A program made the position numbers and the translations under genes. From the NCBI GenBank assembly GCA_023512835.1, contig CM042090.1:26265783-26329782 (forward strand): 64,000 nucleotides of DNA. Reading direction: 5' to 3'. Below the pieces are notes generated by a model. That model did not search any database, had not been told where the DNA came from, and saw only the letters and a list, made by a program, of their open reading frames with translations. Position 1 is the stretch's first letter. The number at the start of each line of letters is the position of its first letter. This document shows, one piece after another, positions 25,137 through 36,913 of the stretch. The stretch comes from Taxillus chinensis (lineage: Eukaryota > Streptophyta > Magnoliopsida > Santalales > Loranthaceae).

Positions 25137-25797
25137 AAAAAAAAAAACAAAAAAAAACAAGCAAGGCTTTTTTTTTTTAACCCTAATATTTTGGAATAAT
25201 CCCAACAAAACAAAAATATATAAAAATTAATTTATTTTTTTTTATATTATTATATTTTTTTTTTAATTAAATTTTTTTTTTTTTAATTTATTTTTTAACT
25301 AATTCAGGCTTTTAATATTTTTTACCCAAATAATTAAACTTAATTTTAAAATTATACCTTTTTAATTTCGTACCATCTTCCCTTTTCTGGGGAAAAAAGG
25401 AAGAATTTTGGTTTTTTTTTTTTTTTCTTTTTTTTTTTTTTTTTATCTTTTTTTTTTTTTTTTAATTTATTAAAATTTTTTATAATATTTTTTTTTACAT
25501 AATTTTTTTTTTTTTAAAATTTTTATTATTATATAATTTTAATTTTAATTTATAATTTAATTTTTATTTATTTATTTATTTTAAAATTTTTTTATTTTAA
25601 ATTAATTAAAATTAATTTTTTTTAATTAAATTTTTTTTTTTTTATAAAATTTTTTTTACAAATTTTTTATTTTATTTTTTTTATTTTTTTTTTTTATTTT
25701 TTTTTTTTTTTTTTTAAAATTTTTAAAAAAAAAAAATATTTTTTTTTTTTCTTTTTTTTTATTTTTAATTATTTTTTTTTTTTTTTTTTTTTTTTGT
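25137..25797. repeat. Extreme A/T homopolymer block
   Basis: About 660 bp almost wholly of long T and A runs with very few G or C, immediately after the left 101-bp repeat. Composition changes abruptly at both ends. Either true low-complexity DNA or unpolished long-read consensus. Confidence 0.8.
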
Positions 25798-25869
25798 ATT
25801 CTTTTTCAAGAAGGTCTTCGAAACTAAATAGAAAACACACAACTCGCGTAGCCATTCAAGTTCAAGAAA

Positions 25870-26050
25870 GGTGCTCGAGCAAGTCCGAGTTTATAGATTA
25901 GCTTGACACTAGCTCGAGCACGACTCGAGCACTCGAGCAATGTCATCGAGACTTGCTCGAGTGATGGATCGAGCACGTCTCGAGCTAGTGTCGAGTGGAG
26001 ACATTACTGAGACGATGCTGATACATAACTCGAGCAAGTCTCGATCACTG
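25870..26050. repeat. CTCGAG-rich repeat block, left
   Basis: Dense ACTCGAGCA, CTCGAGCAC and TCTCGAGC motifs just upstream of the transposase remnant. Comparable blocks lie at 29165-29420, 32187-32470 and 36540-36805, each beside a module of the locus. Confidence 0.8.
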
Positions 26051-26117
26051 TCTGGCACCGTCTCCACCGAATTTTTCTTTGCCATTTACGTTTGCTTTTG
26101 ATGTTTTTTTTATCCAT

Positions 26118-28303
26118 TTTAATAATATATTGACAATGGATTTTATTGTTGTTTTCAAAGATGACAAACGAGCGAGAACCATCGATGAAGAATGCATGGA
26201 GGATAAGAGAAATACACCGGACGCAGGGAATGGTTGTCCGGGAATGTCGCAGAATGTGATAATGGAGAATGACGATATTGTTGAGGAGCCCATAAAGGGG
26301 ATGGAATTTAATGCATTTGAAGATTTATTAAGTTATTATAAACAATATGGGAAGAAATGTGGTTTTGGGGTGATGACAAAAAGGACCGAGAAGGGAGAAG
26401 ATGACGCGATTAGATATGTCACCCTTGCTTGTGCTCAGGGTGGGAAAGCTAAATAGGACTTCCAATGTGGCTAACCCACGTCCAACAGAAGAAGGAGTGT
26501 AAGGCTAAGATTAATGCCTTAAGAATTGATGGAAAGCTTCGGTTGACTACGTTCATAAGATCCATAATCATGGACTTAGTCCGAAGAAATCTCGTATTTT
26601 CGATGTAATAGAGAAGTGAGTGAGCCAATAAAAAAATCTTGGATACAAATGACTTGGCCGGCATCCGAATGAATAAGAACTTTGGATCTCTTGTTGTTGG
26701 TGCTGGTGGATTTGAGAATCTTCCTTTTTTTGGAAAAAGATTGTCGTAATTATATCAATAAGGAAAGACATCCGAGACTTGGTGCGGTGGTCTTGCACTT
26801 AGAGACTATTTTTCACGGATGCGGTATAAAAATCCTGGATTCTTTCGTTGATGGATTTAGATGACGACGGGAGGTTAAGGAATGTATTTTGGGCAGACCC
26901 TGGAGGTAGAAGCGGCGTACCAATATTTCGGTGATGTGGTGACATTCGACACGACTTACCTGACAAATAGGTATGGGATGCGTTTGCACCATTTGTTGGT
27001 GTAAACCACCATGGGCAATCAATTTTGCTAGGAGCAGTTTGATATCTAGTGAGGACACCGAGACCTTTGTGTGGTTATTTCGACTTGGTTGCGGTGTATG
27101 GATGGTATAGCTCCAAAAGCCATTATCACTGATCAGATAGAAATGAAAATGCAATTGCTATTGTTTTCCCAGAGACGAAACACGAATATTGTCTATGGCA
27201 TATAATGAAGAAAGTTCCAGAGAAACTCACCATATGGTTCATACAAAGCGAGGATGAAGAATGAATTGATGAGATGTGTGTATGACACAAAAGTGTTGAG
27301 GAGTTTGAGAAGTCTTGGGTTCAATTGATTGCCACTTATAACTTAGAGGAGAATTCGTGGTTGAAAAGCCTATACGTGATCGTTGTATTGGGTCCCAAAG
27401 ATATTTGAAAGATGCATTTTGGGTGGAATGAGTACTACCCAATGGAGTGAGAGCATGAATGCATTTTTTGATGGTTATGTTCATGCTAATACAAACTTAA
27501 AAGAGTTCGTTGACCAGTTTTGATAACGCTTTGAAAAAAAAAAAATTGAGAAGGAAATTGCTTGAGACTTTTACTCATTTACTACCACAATTCGTGTATA
27601 TCTAGATCACCAATCGAGAAGAGATTCCAGGAGTTGTACACACATGCAAAATTAAAGAAGTTCAAAAGCAATTCACTGGCATGATTGATTTGAACCCAAA
27701 GTTACATCAGTGTGATGGTCGGTAGACTATCTCATTCATGACGAAATTAGTTTTGAAGAATTTAGTAAGGTAGTGACATTTTTTGTGAGTTTTAATGAGG
27801 TGGATGAACGCAAAGTGTTCTTGTGGATTGTTTGAGACAGGGGAATCTTGTGTCGTCACATTTTTTCCGTTTATAGATGTAACGAGATTAAAGAATTGTC
27901 GGATAAATATATTTTGCATCGATGGAGGAAGGATATTAAAAGACGATCTAGATTAATTCATATGAGCTATGATGCGGCGGAACAACGTCAGTTGTAATAG
28001 ATATTCTGAATTATTACATATCTGTTATCGAGTGATTACTCGTGGCAGGTAGTATAGAGCATACCGAGGATGCAAAATGTAAGTTGCATGCAATGATCAA
28101 TTTGTACGATGCCGGCCAAGAACTCCACCAATGCCACAAACAGTTTAAATGTATGTCAAACGGGAAATGACATCGAGTCCACATCTCGTGCGAGGGAAAG
28201 GTGACCGGCATCTTCACGTAGACATCAAGGATGGAGGTAGAAATGCGAAAAGTTAGGGCAAAATCAAAGAACACAAGATTTAAAGGGAAACATGTAGAGG
28301 TAT
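26118..28303 (+). pseudogene. FAR1/FHY3-type MULE transposase, broken
   Basis: Starts MDFIVVFKDDKRARTIDEE; the first frame runs to a stop at about 26455. The FAR1 DNA-binding domain (GMEFNAFEDLLSYYKQYGKK, then VTLACAQGGKAK) is intact. Further blocks appear in shifting frames: NREVSE, NLPFFGK-like, a first catalytic Asp in VTFDTTYLTNRYG (about 26939), a second Asp in AIITDQ (about 27120), YCLWHIMKKVPEKL (about 27188), and a SWIM-like GILCRHIF (about 27841) followed by DKYILHRWRKDIKRR. This is the order of the DDE transposases from which the FHY3/FAR1 light regulators were domesticated (family knowledge). Many single-base shifts and stops make it non-functional as written; some could be sequencing errors. 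It drives no intact neighbour. Confidence 0.88.
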
Positions 28304-28529
28304 GCCCATGTTATATTGTCTTGTCTTGTGTTTTAATGTGTTCTAATGTGTTTCTTCATTATTAGTTTGATGGAGCAGACAAACCAGTCAGGGCTGTTTT
28401 TATTCCCTAATACTAACATGGATATGCACAATGTTCACACTACTTGGATCCCAACTTGCGAGACCTTCATTCACACAAGAAAGTGTAAGTTGATAAATTT
28501 AATATATCCGAAAATCTACTATGTTGTTC

Positions 28530-28800
28530 TAATTGTTTGCTCTAATTATAGATATCCTCGTACAATCCCCATGTTGCAAGCAGTCCCTGGTGTGCACCCA
28601 TACCATCTCAAACGTCACAATATATGAGGCAAGTGAATTAAATTTAACTTTCCGTAAACTTTGATCGACCACACTAATGTCATTCTCATTCTTTCCGCTA
28701 ATTGTAGATTTCCTCTCACACTCCCCATGTCGCGAGCAGTCCCTTTTATGCACCCATATTATCTCCGCATGTGCCTCGTTAGTAATGATTTCAACCATCC
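28530..28800 (+). repeat. Duplicated exon-like unit downstream of the transposase
   Basis: Two units about 160 bp apart each start after a TAATTATAG or TAATTGTAG acceptor-like site. They encode similar peptides (FPRTIPMLQAVPGVHPYHL and FPLTLPMSRAVPFMHPYYL in forced frames). Probably a tandemly duplicated 3' exon of the element. Confidence 0.55.
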
Positions 28801-29164
28801 ATTGGAGGCGACGCCTCACCATATGACTCAACCATTCCAAAGCTTTAAACTTCTACATCAAGGTCACCGAATGCATTGTGATTAGGCAGAGGATTCGTAC
28901 TTTGCTTGCATCTCGTAATGAAATGTAGTTATTAAACATACATTTGGGAACAAATGTTTGCTTCGTTGAGTAATATATCGAGTTGGATTCACAAATTCTT
29001 ATTACGATTAACAAATGTTGTTCGATTAAAAGAGGGAGCGGAAAATAAAGACAAATGGAGTTCTTTTTCTTTCATGGTCATTTTGAGGCATGACACCATC
29101 CTCAATTTGTTAACAAGGTGCAAATGTTGTTGCAACCAGAGACAAAACAAATTCCAGGAAATGA

Positions 29165-29420
29165 AGTCGTGCTCGACCCATTCGCTCGAGTCTCACGAGT
29201 GGGCCTCGAGCGGGAGATGGAGCACAAGTCTCGAGCCGTTATCACTTGTGACTTCTCGAGACGATGCTCGACGCCGAAGGGTGCTCGAGTCCCACCGATT
29301 CGGACTCGAGCACTATGCTCGACCAATAGGATCGAGCAATAGTCTCGAGCACGAGGACCCAATGCACATGATTTTACGGCTCGAAATCTTAAATATCGAA
29401 GTCTTTATTCACGTCTCGAG
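29165..29420. repeat. CTCGAG-rich repeat block upstream of Ulp1 module A
   Basis: Irregular CTCGAG, GCTCGAC and TCTCGAGC motifs every 10-25 bp. CpG-rich against AT-rich surroundings. Probably the promoter side of the following module. Confidence 0.75.
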
Positions 29421-29919
29421 TCGTATGTCGTTGGATGCATTCCAACGATCGAGTCGATGTAACTTAGTTGTCGAGCCATTCGTCCGCGGTTTGTTTCTAT
29501 ATACTCGACCGGACGTCCGTCGTACTCGAAATCCGAATGTCGGGTGCGATATTCGAATATTTTCGACTCGATCTAACTCATTTTTCGAGCGACCTCGCAT
29601 CGGTGTGCGCTTTTTATCAATATACTCGATCGAAATGTCCATTGTAGTCGATTTTAGGGCTTCGAAGCCGAATATCGAGGTCTCTATGTCCATTGGATTC
29701 GATGATATGACATTGATGCGAAATTGAATGTCGAGTGTGATATGGTGACTTTCGACTCGATGAAGTTCTTTCATCACTTTCGACATTGATGATTGATATG
29801 ATGAGCGTGGCTCCCCTTGTATGGGGCATTTCGAGGCTGCCCAAGGCATGTAATATTGACGATCGAGTCGATGAGGGTTTAGGGTTTATCACCTCTCGAG
29901 TGCGTTGAGGTTTTCGACC

Positions 29920-32011
29920 ATGACGTCTTCTCCAGCAAGTCCTGCTAACTAGTCCTCGGCAAAACAAGAAGACAAGATACTTTGCAATCCCGGGTGCGTC
30001 CTCGACCGGGAAGCGTTCACGACGAGTCCCGTACCATGGAGGCCGGAGATACAATCGTTATTGGAGCAAAGTCGTCTGCGTGCATTGTGTTGTGGGCCTT
30101 GTGATTGGTATGAAGACGTCGTAAAAGCGTTCTATGAGAACGCGAATGTAATTTGCGACCGGCGACTCCGAATCGGATCATCGCGGCCGAGGAGCCAGAA
30201 CCGAAGAGGAGGGCCGGATAGTTTCACAAATCGGAGATGTTGACGTAATCATCACCGCTGATGTATTTAGAGAGGTATTTGATCTCCCCACGGCTGAAAC
30301 GTTTCCCCTCTTGAATGTTCACTTAATGGCAAAGGAATTGGGATATGATGATGGTGGAGTAATCAACACTAGGCATGTATACCGGAAAATGGGTTTCAAA
30401 GGTCGTACTAGATTCGTTGCTAACCTTTTTGGCAAAACTATTTTCCACAAAGAACCGGTACATTCCGTCCCTTAGCCCACATGCAGGTATATACCGTCTA
30501 TTGAATAACTATTGCATTGATTGGGGTGGCCTGATTTTCAATGACCGGGTTGATCATATTGACTATAAAGGTTATGGGAGATTGTTAATCAAAATTTTGC
30601 TACGCCGTTTTCCTGGTGTCTTCCGTGCAAGAACAGCCTCTCCATATCCTGCAGGGATTCATCTTAAGAGGTATACATGAAGATGGGCGGTTGTATGCAA
30701 GCCGTTCGGTTCCAAACCAAAGCAGACAGGCAAGAGGAGGTCCGAGAAGTGGAGATGCACCTGATAAGAAAACAAAGGGAGTGCTGACCCACCAATGCAC
30801 AATCAAAGGTAGATCCCACAAATGGCCAACAGGATTCTATGAGTTACCTGTTGGAAGATCTGTGGATGAAGTATGCCCAAAAGTTCAGCGATGCCGATCA
30901 AGTCCGCGGTTATGGATAAGGCAAGGGAAAACTATGATTGTCGTGAAGGACCTAATTCAATGGGGACTTTCTACAAGACAGTCACGTAACGTCAGGGTGA
31001 GCAATTGTTAGGTCGGTTGCAACATATTCAACAAGGCGAGAGTCCTCATAACTCGAGAGGCCTGAATGTCAAAGATAAAGCAATTTGAAAGAGATTATGA
31101 GGCATATATCGAATCGGCTAAGCACAAGATGAAGATCGATCGGATCTATGAGTTGATGGAGGGTATGGATTCTAGAGAAGAACCATTTGTTCCTGCTCAT
31201 CGACCCGAGAGCCTTCTTCCCGGTCATCACCCTCACCTGCACATGACAGCCTATATCACCTTTAAAGTCTACCCTGCCCGACTTTGGAGGCTTCAATCCT
31301 AGAGGGGCTCATTCCTTCTACAGTCCTATCGCACCCCAAAAGTCGTTGAAGCATATAATAATTTTGTGAAATCAGAAAAGCAAGAACCTCGATTTCTTGG
31401 GTCTCCAATGCATCTACCGCCCGAGGGACTCAAGGAGATTACGAGTTCAGCCTGGTGTCTACTATAACGATCGACCATTTTGGACATACGTTATGCCAGT
31501 AGGATTTGGACCCCTACGGTTTCTTGTGTTACCATGTGTTTCTCTTTGCTTTCCATTTGACCGAGCGGGCATTGAGCGTCAAGTTCGTGGAGAAGTTCGA
31601 GATTATCCAGCCTGGTCGACACTGGATGTAGTCTTAATTCCTATTCTTATTGACAAACATTTCGTCCTCATTTATGTGAACCTCAAGACAGTGATGGAGT
31701 TATTTGATTCGTATCACGTGGGGAATTTTGAAGTTCGCATCAAGGTGCTAAGGGAGGTTATCTCGCATGTCTAAATGACGTGCTCATTAGTGAAAAGCTT
31801 ATCAAGCACCATCTTGAACTTCGTTGGCTTCCTGCCTCGAGATCCTGCAACACCTGATGGGGACAGTTGTGGTGCATTTGTTTGCTACTACATGCTATCG
31901 GTCCTTCAATTGAAGGTGAAATGGGATTTTGGCCCAACAACACCAGCGTTTGCGCATTCTCTTCGCGAGATGATCGCTCGCTTTATCTATTACCATAGTG
32001 AGCCTGTTTAA
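29920..32011 (+). pseudogene. Ulp1-like (C48) cysteine protease module A of the MULE locus, broken
   Basis: In shifting frames the module runs from a basic N-terminus, through LGYDDGG and YRKMGFKGRTRFVAN (about 30340-30440), to a protease domain at 31390-32011. The domain has TLDVVLIPI then DKHFVLIYVNL with the catalytic His (about 31650), ELFDSYH with the Asp (about 31700), and DGDSCGAFVCYYM with the catalytic Cys (about 31870). That is the His-Asp-Cys order of Ulp1/SENP SUMO proteases. Plant MULEs that carry Ulp1-like genes are known (Kaonashi type). Stops between the N- and C-terminal parts show decay or sequence error. It is paralogous to module B on the other strand. Confidence 0.8.
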
Positions 32012-32186
32012 TTTATTGAAAAGTCAAATGCACCGTTAATCGTATGTCCGAAACAGTTATTATAACTATTGCCGTGTATCGGTTATTGTACATATAGTCG
32101 TATGACCGCAAGACGTGTGGTCGAGTCTCATATCATGTATTTTATAATATAAGGGATAACTTACATTTACATCAATAGTGATCGAG

Positions 32187-32470
32187 GTGAGTCTCGAGCA
32201 CGTGACTCGGCTCGAGAGTTGCTCGAGACATATCTCGAGCGTAGGCTCAAGTGAGTCTCGAGCACGTGACTCGGCCGATAGTTGCTCGAAGTGAGACATG
32301 TCTCGAGCAACTCTCGAGCCGAGTCACTTGAGCGTACGCTCGAGATATGTCTCGAGCAACTATCGAGCCGAGTCACGTGCTCGAGACTCACTTCAGCGTA
32401 CGCTCGAGCGAGTCACGTGCTCGAGACTCACTGAGCGTACGCTCGAGCGGAGTCACGTGCTCGAGACTAA
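32187..32470. repeat. Long CTCGAG-rich palindrome
   Basis: About 100 nt from 32187 can pair with its near-perfect inverted copy ending near 32395 (GTGAGTCTCGAGCACGTGAC against GTCACGTGCTCGAGACTCAC), with a short centre near 32290. Two further half-units follow to 32470. It lies just after the end of Ulp1 module A. Confidence 0.85.
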
Positions 32471-32639
32471 GCTCCAGCCAACACATTGTGTTCAACTCAC
32501 ACAATAGGTATCATTACAAAATACCTATTGTATGATTATATAAGTGATATGTTAGAAATATGATAATAATACAAATCCGAAAAGTGAAAATCTAAAAAGC
32601 AACTTTTTACAAGACCAGCCATTAAAGCAATATTCAAAC

Positions 32640-33580
32640 AAAGGTTTGCTAAATAAAACAGGGGCCACCCTTTTCTGTATGAAAAAACATAACATCCTTC
32701 TCGTTCAAAGACTGTCGAACTTGGGGGATATCATGTTAATAACTCCCGTGACAACAATGTTGCCCCATCTGGACGTTTGCCTTCACAATTTCGCCGCATG
32801 TTTGAGTCGCTAGCGTGAAGAGGCGTTCGTGTAGATTGGCTGCCGCACCATGTTTAATAAGCGTCGTCCATTATACACTCGCCATTTCCCCATCTTGAAA
32901 ATCCAGCCCTGAAATGCACATTTGCAAAACATGCGAGCCGCACCACAAAGGGATGGAGCTGGATAATATCTGGAACTATACCTTGAATCGTAAAAGGGAA
33001 ATTTTTTTGGACTCCAGAAAACGCAGAACACTCTTTTGTCCATGCATGCTTGAACTTATATCGAAGACAAGGAGAGCGAACTTGCATGGCGGACAAGAAA
33101 TGTAGCAAATGTCGGAAATGCAAACACTAAACAATGATATACGAAACAATGTGGCCTAGAATTCTTCCTCCAACGGAGAATATACGCACTTCTTTATCAT
33201 GTTCATCCCTTGCACCTCCACCTATAAAACAAAACATATGCTCAAGAGAACGGACCAAAATATATCGAAGCGAAATAAACGATATTTATAACTAATTGCA
33301 AGGCCACCCCAAGAACAAACGTAAACCTAAAATACTTGGTGAGATGGAGCGTGACGCCTTATTGCCCGTGGTGCGACAAGCAATCTACATGAACGCCTCT
33401 TCACGCTTAGCGACTCAAAGACATGGGGCAAAATTGTGAAGGTAAACGTACCAGGATGGGGCAAAATTGTTGTGAAGAGTTATTCAAAGATCGGATATCC
33501 CTGAAGTTTGACACAGATCTGTTGCACCGAAGGGGGTGTTATGTGTTTTCATGGCCCCCGTTTTATTTAGCAAACATTTG
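32640..33580. repeat. Inverted repeat between the two Ulp1 modules
   Basis: The left arm (about 32640-32860) and right arm (about 33360-33580) are inverted copies. Landmarks: GTTTGCTAAATAAAAC, TTGCCCCAT, CTTCACAATTT, GAGTCGCTA and GCGTGAAGAGGCGTTC occur in order on one strand and in reverse order on the other. The spacer is about 500 bp. This marks the tail-to-tail junction of a duplicated segment. Confidence 0.8.
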
Positions 33581-33585
33581 TCGAG

Positions 33586-33587
<2 letters not shown>

Positions 33588-33614
<27 letters not shown>
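33588..33614. repeat. (AAT)n microsatellite
   Basis: Short trinucleotide run; another (AAT)n tract lies near 34092-34112. Confidence 0.9.
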
Positions 33615-33616
<2 letters not shown>

Positions 33617-34189
33617 TCAACAAAAAACAACAATAACATAACCTCTAATTTATACACTCCAAGTGCCTTAACTATTTCGATCATCAAATATTTGTTTAAA
33701 AGTGGCTCCAGCTTTGATCACTTGTCAAGAGACCCAAAGATCGAAGATGAAGAAGAACAGAAGTACTAATCGCAATATTGGAATGAGAATCATCAAAAAC
33801 ATCAGGCACCTTATTTAATATACTATTGAGCGAAAGAAGGAGATCTACATTTCGTATTATTAGATTAGTAATAGAAATAAACAGGCACCTTATTTCCAAT
33901 AAGCAATGTTGGGAAAAACAATGCCCATCTCCACCTTTGACGAGTAGCCGCACAAAGAAGACTCCACCCCCGATTGTCTCTAAAAGCGAGTAAACAAACA
34001 CAATTTTAAGTCGTAGATAACACGTAATAACATAGAAGAGTATATACACCGTCATATATACACCGCAAGGGAAAACTATATATTAAGTCAGTAATAATAA
34101 TAATAATAATAACAACAATAACGAACACAACAATAACCTAACCGTCATATATACACCGCAAGTGCCTTCACCATCATGCTACACTTGTA

Positions 34190-36433
34190 ATAGTAGATGA
34201 ACGTGCCACCATCTCTGTAGAAGTCCTGCCTCACGTGGGTACGACATCGAACCGCTCCATTTCGATCGAGCGGATCGGAGCCGTGAAAGCATGTAAGAAG
34301 CAAACAAATGCCCCACAACCGTCCCCATCCGATTGTTGGGGGAGATGCTCTCTACCATTGAGTACAAGTGGGAGGTTACCGCGACTTTGGGGAACATTAC
34401 GCGAACGGAAAAGCGACATGCACTAAGCGCTTCGAGATGTTGGCTGATATGTTACTAATTTGTCCCTCCTAGCTTGCGATTGGTCCCAGATAGGAATCAT
34501 AAATAATAAAACATGCCTCACCGAAATCAACCTCCAGACCACATAATGGTCGGTCATGTGAATAGGAATGAGGACAAAATCCAGTGTAGTCCATGCTTTA
34601 GCGTCGGCCACATTCCCATTAATGTAATTTTTAAACTCCTCGGAGATGGAATGTGGGTGACCGTGGTGAGAGGGAGGACGTCGAGAGAGGGCCATTAGGA
34701 AATAAGGCCGGGTCAGGAATCACAACTCGACGTAGGGTATGAATAAACGTCGAAACCTCAAATTCCCCAAACCATTGAGTACTAGTGATATCCCAAGCAT
34801 GGCTGGAGTAAAGGGCGTAGAAAACCCGAATTCCGCTCCAACGCTTGGTCTCCAGCTTTGTAATGAACATAATCAGCCTTTCGAGCGGGGTCATCAATGC
34901 CCAGCGGTAATGCAACATCAAGACCAACAACGGAAATCGATCAATGACCTCCGGTCGGGTAGGGGCAGCTTGCTGCCCGCCGCGCCTTCCCCGTCTTCCG
35001 CGTCTTCTTTCGCAAGTAAGCCAATTTTGGAGGACTTGAGGCAGCTCGGTGAAATGAACATGAGGGGGGTCACCTCTACTGAGAATAGAGTCGTCTGAGG
35101 AATAGGGTCCTCTGCAGGAATAGAGGCAGCTTCCCCGGATGCATGTAGCGGAGACGACGTGCGAAAATCATGACCGGAGGAGACCGAATGCGTGGTGCGA
35201 AATAAAGACATCATCTCATCGTGTTGACGACGGTTCTCAAGCTGCTCGGCCTCCATCATACGGCGCATTGCCGTAGGGTCATCTTCTAACCGAGTAACTC
35301 TAAGATCCACATAGGATGGCTCGGGTGTCGGCGCGCCTCGTCGGTGCCGGGGGTCCACTCCATGCCTTAAGCCTATCACGCTGATAGTCCAAATACGATT
35401 CCTGGAGAAGCCCCAACTAATGAGATCTACTCGCGATCATATGCCTACCGCAATACAACCATACCCTCTCCGTAGCCTCGGGTCCAAACCGATCATGGGC
35501 ATAAGCAACCCAAAGGGCATCCATCATGTTCTCGGATACATCACCATGTGACGGAACCGAAGTCTCATCAAGGGTGCCACATCGGATTCATGCTCTGAAA
35601 CGTGGGTAGGAGTTGTGGCACTATGGGAAGAAGTAGCCCGCCGAGTGGAAGGACGTGCTACCTCGGGCCGTCCTCGTTGCCCAATACTACCGGTTGACGA
35701 ACAACAACACTACCATCCTCTAAAATATACCGGAGTATGTGATGTTGAGGATAACGCAACCGCGCCCTCTCACGGAAGACCTCTGGCTTCGATACACTAG
35801 AACCTTCGTTAATAGTCGACCAAAGGCCCTATGTTCCAGTTGGCTAGCCCACACTTCAAATATGATAACCCCCGGTTCTGCTATACCACGCTCAAAGCAA
35901 TATAGTAATTTCATATGCTCATTGGGGATGGAATCGGTCCCGACATCCGACAAGATATACATTTTCCAACTATATTTGCCACAAAGCGTGTACTCCCCTG
36001 AAACCCTACTTTCCTATGATATCTCCTTTTATGGAAATCTGGATCATTATAGCCTAATTGCATGCCCATGTCCCTCGTTTTCATCTTTGGGGGAGGGATC
36101 ATGCCAATTTCCAATCCAAAAGCCTCATTAATTATAGAAGAATTGACAATTACCTCTAAATCATGAACCATGGATATTAGCATTTCCTCTCCATCTCTCA
36201 ACGCCACTTGCACGTGATCATAAAACTCGCAAGGTCATCTTCCGAAGAGGGAAAGGGTCGGCTACAAGGTGGCGGAGTCCTGTATGCTCAAGCCGATCAC
36301 GACTCGCTTCCATCCATGGGATAAGACACGAACAACGGCTTCCCAATCAAGGACTTGGCCGGCATAAACCTCGCGGGATGTAGCAGGAGATGTCTTCACC
36401 TTCACCGTCGAGCGATCGAGCCTTCGAAGCCAT
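34190..36433 (-). pseudogene. Ulp1-like (C48) cysteine protease module B of the MULE locus, broken
   Basis: Read on the minus strand it starts MASKARSLDGEGED (36433 downward). It continues through a block with MGMQLGYNDPDF and YHRKVGFQGSTRFVAN (about 36070-35960), a charged coil-like stretch (LRVTRLEDD, RRMMEAEQLENRRQ, 35379-35200), and a protease domain: TLDFVLIPIHMTDHYVVW with the His (about 34600-34550) and DGDGCGAFVCFLHAF with the Cys (about 34330). Blocks match module A in order, but the two are well diverged. Frameshifts interrupt it. The shared order shows module A and B are duplicates facing each other. Confidence 0.78.
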
Positions 36434-36539
36434 GAGAGAAACGCGCAACGGTATTCGTGTCGACGCTGGAGCGTCGCGTATGTGTTTTAGGGTTTGCTTT
36501 GCTCGTCGATCGGAAGAGACGAAGACGAAGCAACTTAAG

Positions 36540-36805
36540 TAAAGAGACGGGCACGAATCTCGATGACGCTCGATCCTTGCTCGATGCCGTGCTCGCAACA
36601 CCATAAATAAACTCGACACTACTCGCGAACGGGCAACGAGCACATGGATCCGAGATGTGCTCGATGCTAAAGCTCGATACCATGCTCGACACGTAGTCTC
36701 GATCCGACTCGCAAGCTACAAGCGGCCATGAGTCTTGCTCGATGCTTGTGCTGCGACTACGTCGATGCCGGGCTCGACACGTAGTCTTGATCGAGTCTCG
36801 AGCAA
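36540..36805. repeat. CTCGAG/CTCGAT-rich repeat block, right
   Basis: GCTCGATGC, GCTCGACACGTAGTC and TCTCGAGCA motifs repeat upstream of module B (minus strand), mirroring the blocks upstream of the transposase and of module A. Confidence 0.75.
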
Positions 36806-36812
36806 GGGGGCC

Positions 36813-36913
36813 AAATATTTATTCTATATATAGAAATAGAATCTATTTTAATTATAGTTATATTTTAAAATAGCATTAATGTTTAAGTCCCTCGTCCTTG
36901 CTTTTCACCATAA
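36813..36913 (+). repeat. 101-bp direct repeat, right copy
   Basis: Identical to 25036-25136; after it the sequence continues to the right MULE-like end. Confidence 0.95.

Noticed and set aside
29409..30054. Minus-strand frames of about 145 codons
   Set aside because: Opposite to Ulp1 module A and its CTCGAG array; composition-driven shadows.
32187..32470. CRISPR-like appearance of repeated CTCGAG units
   Set aside because: Repeats are palindromic and irregularly spaced with no unique spacers, in a plant nuclear context.
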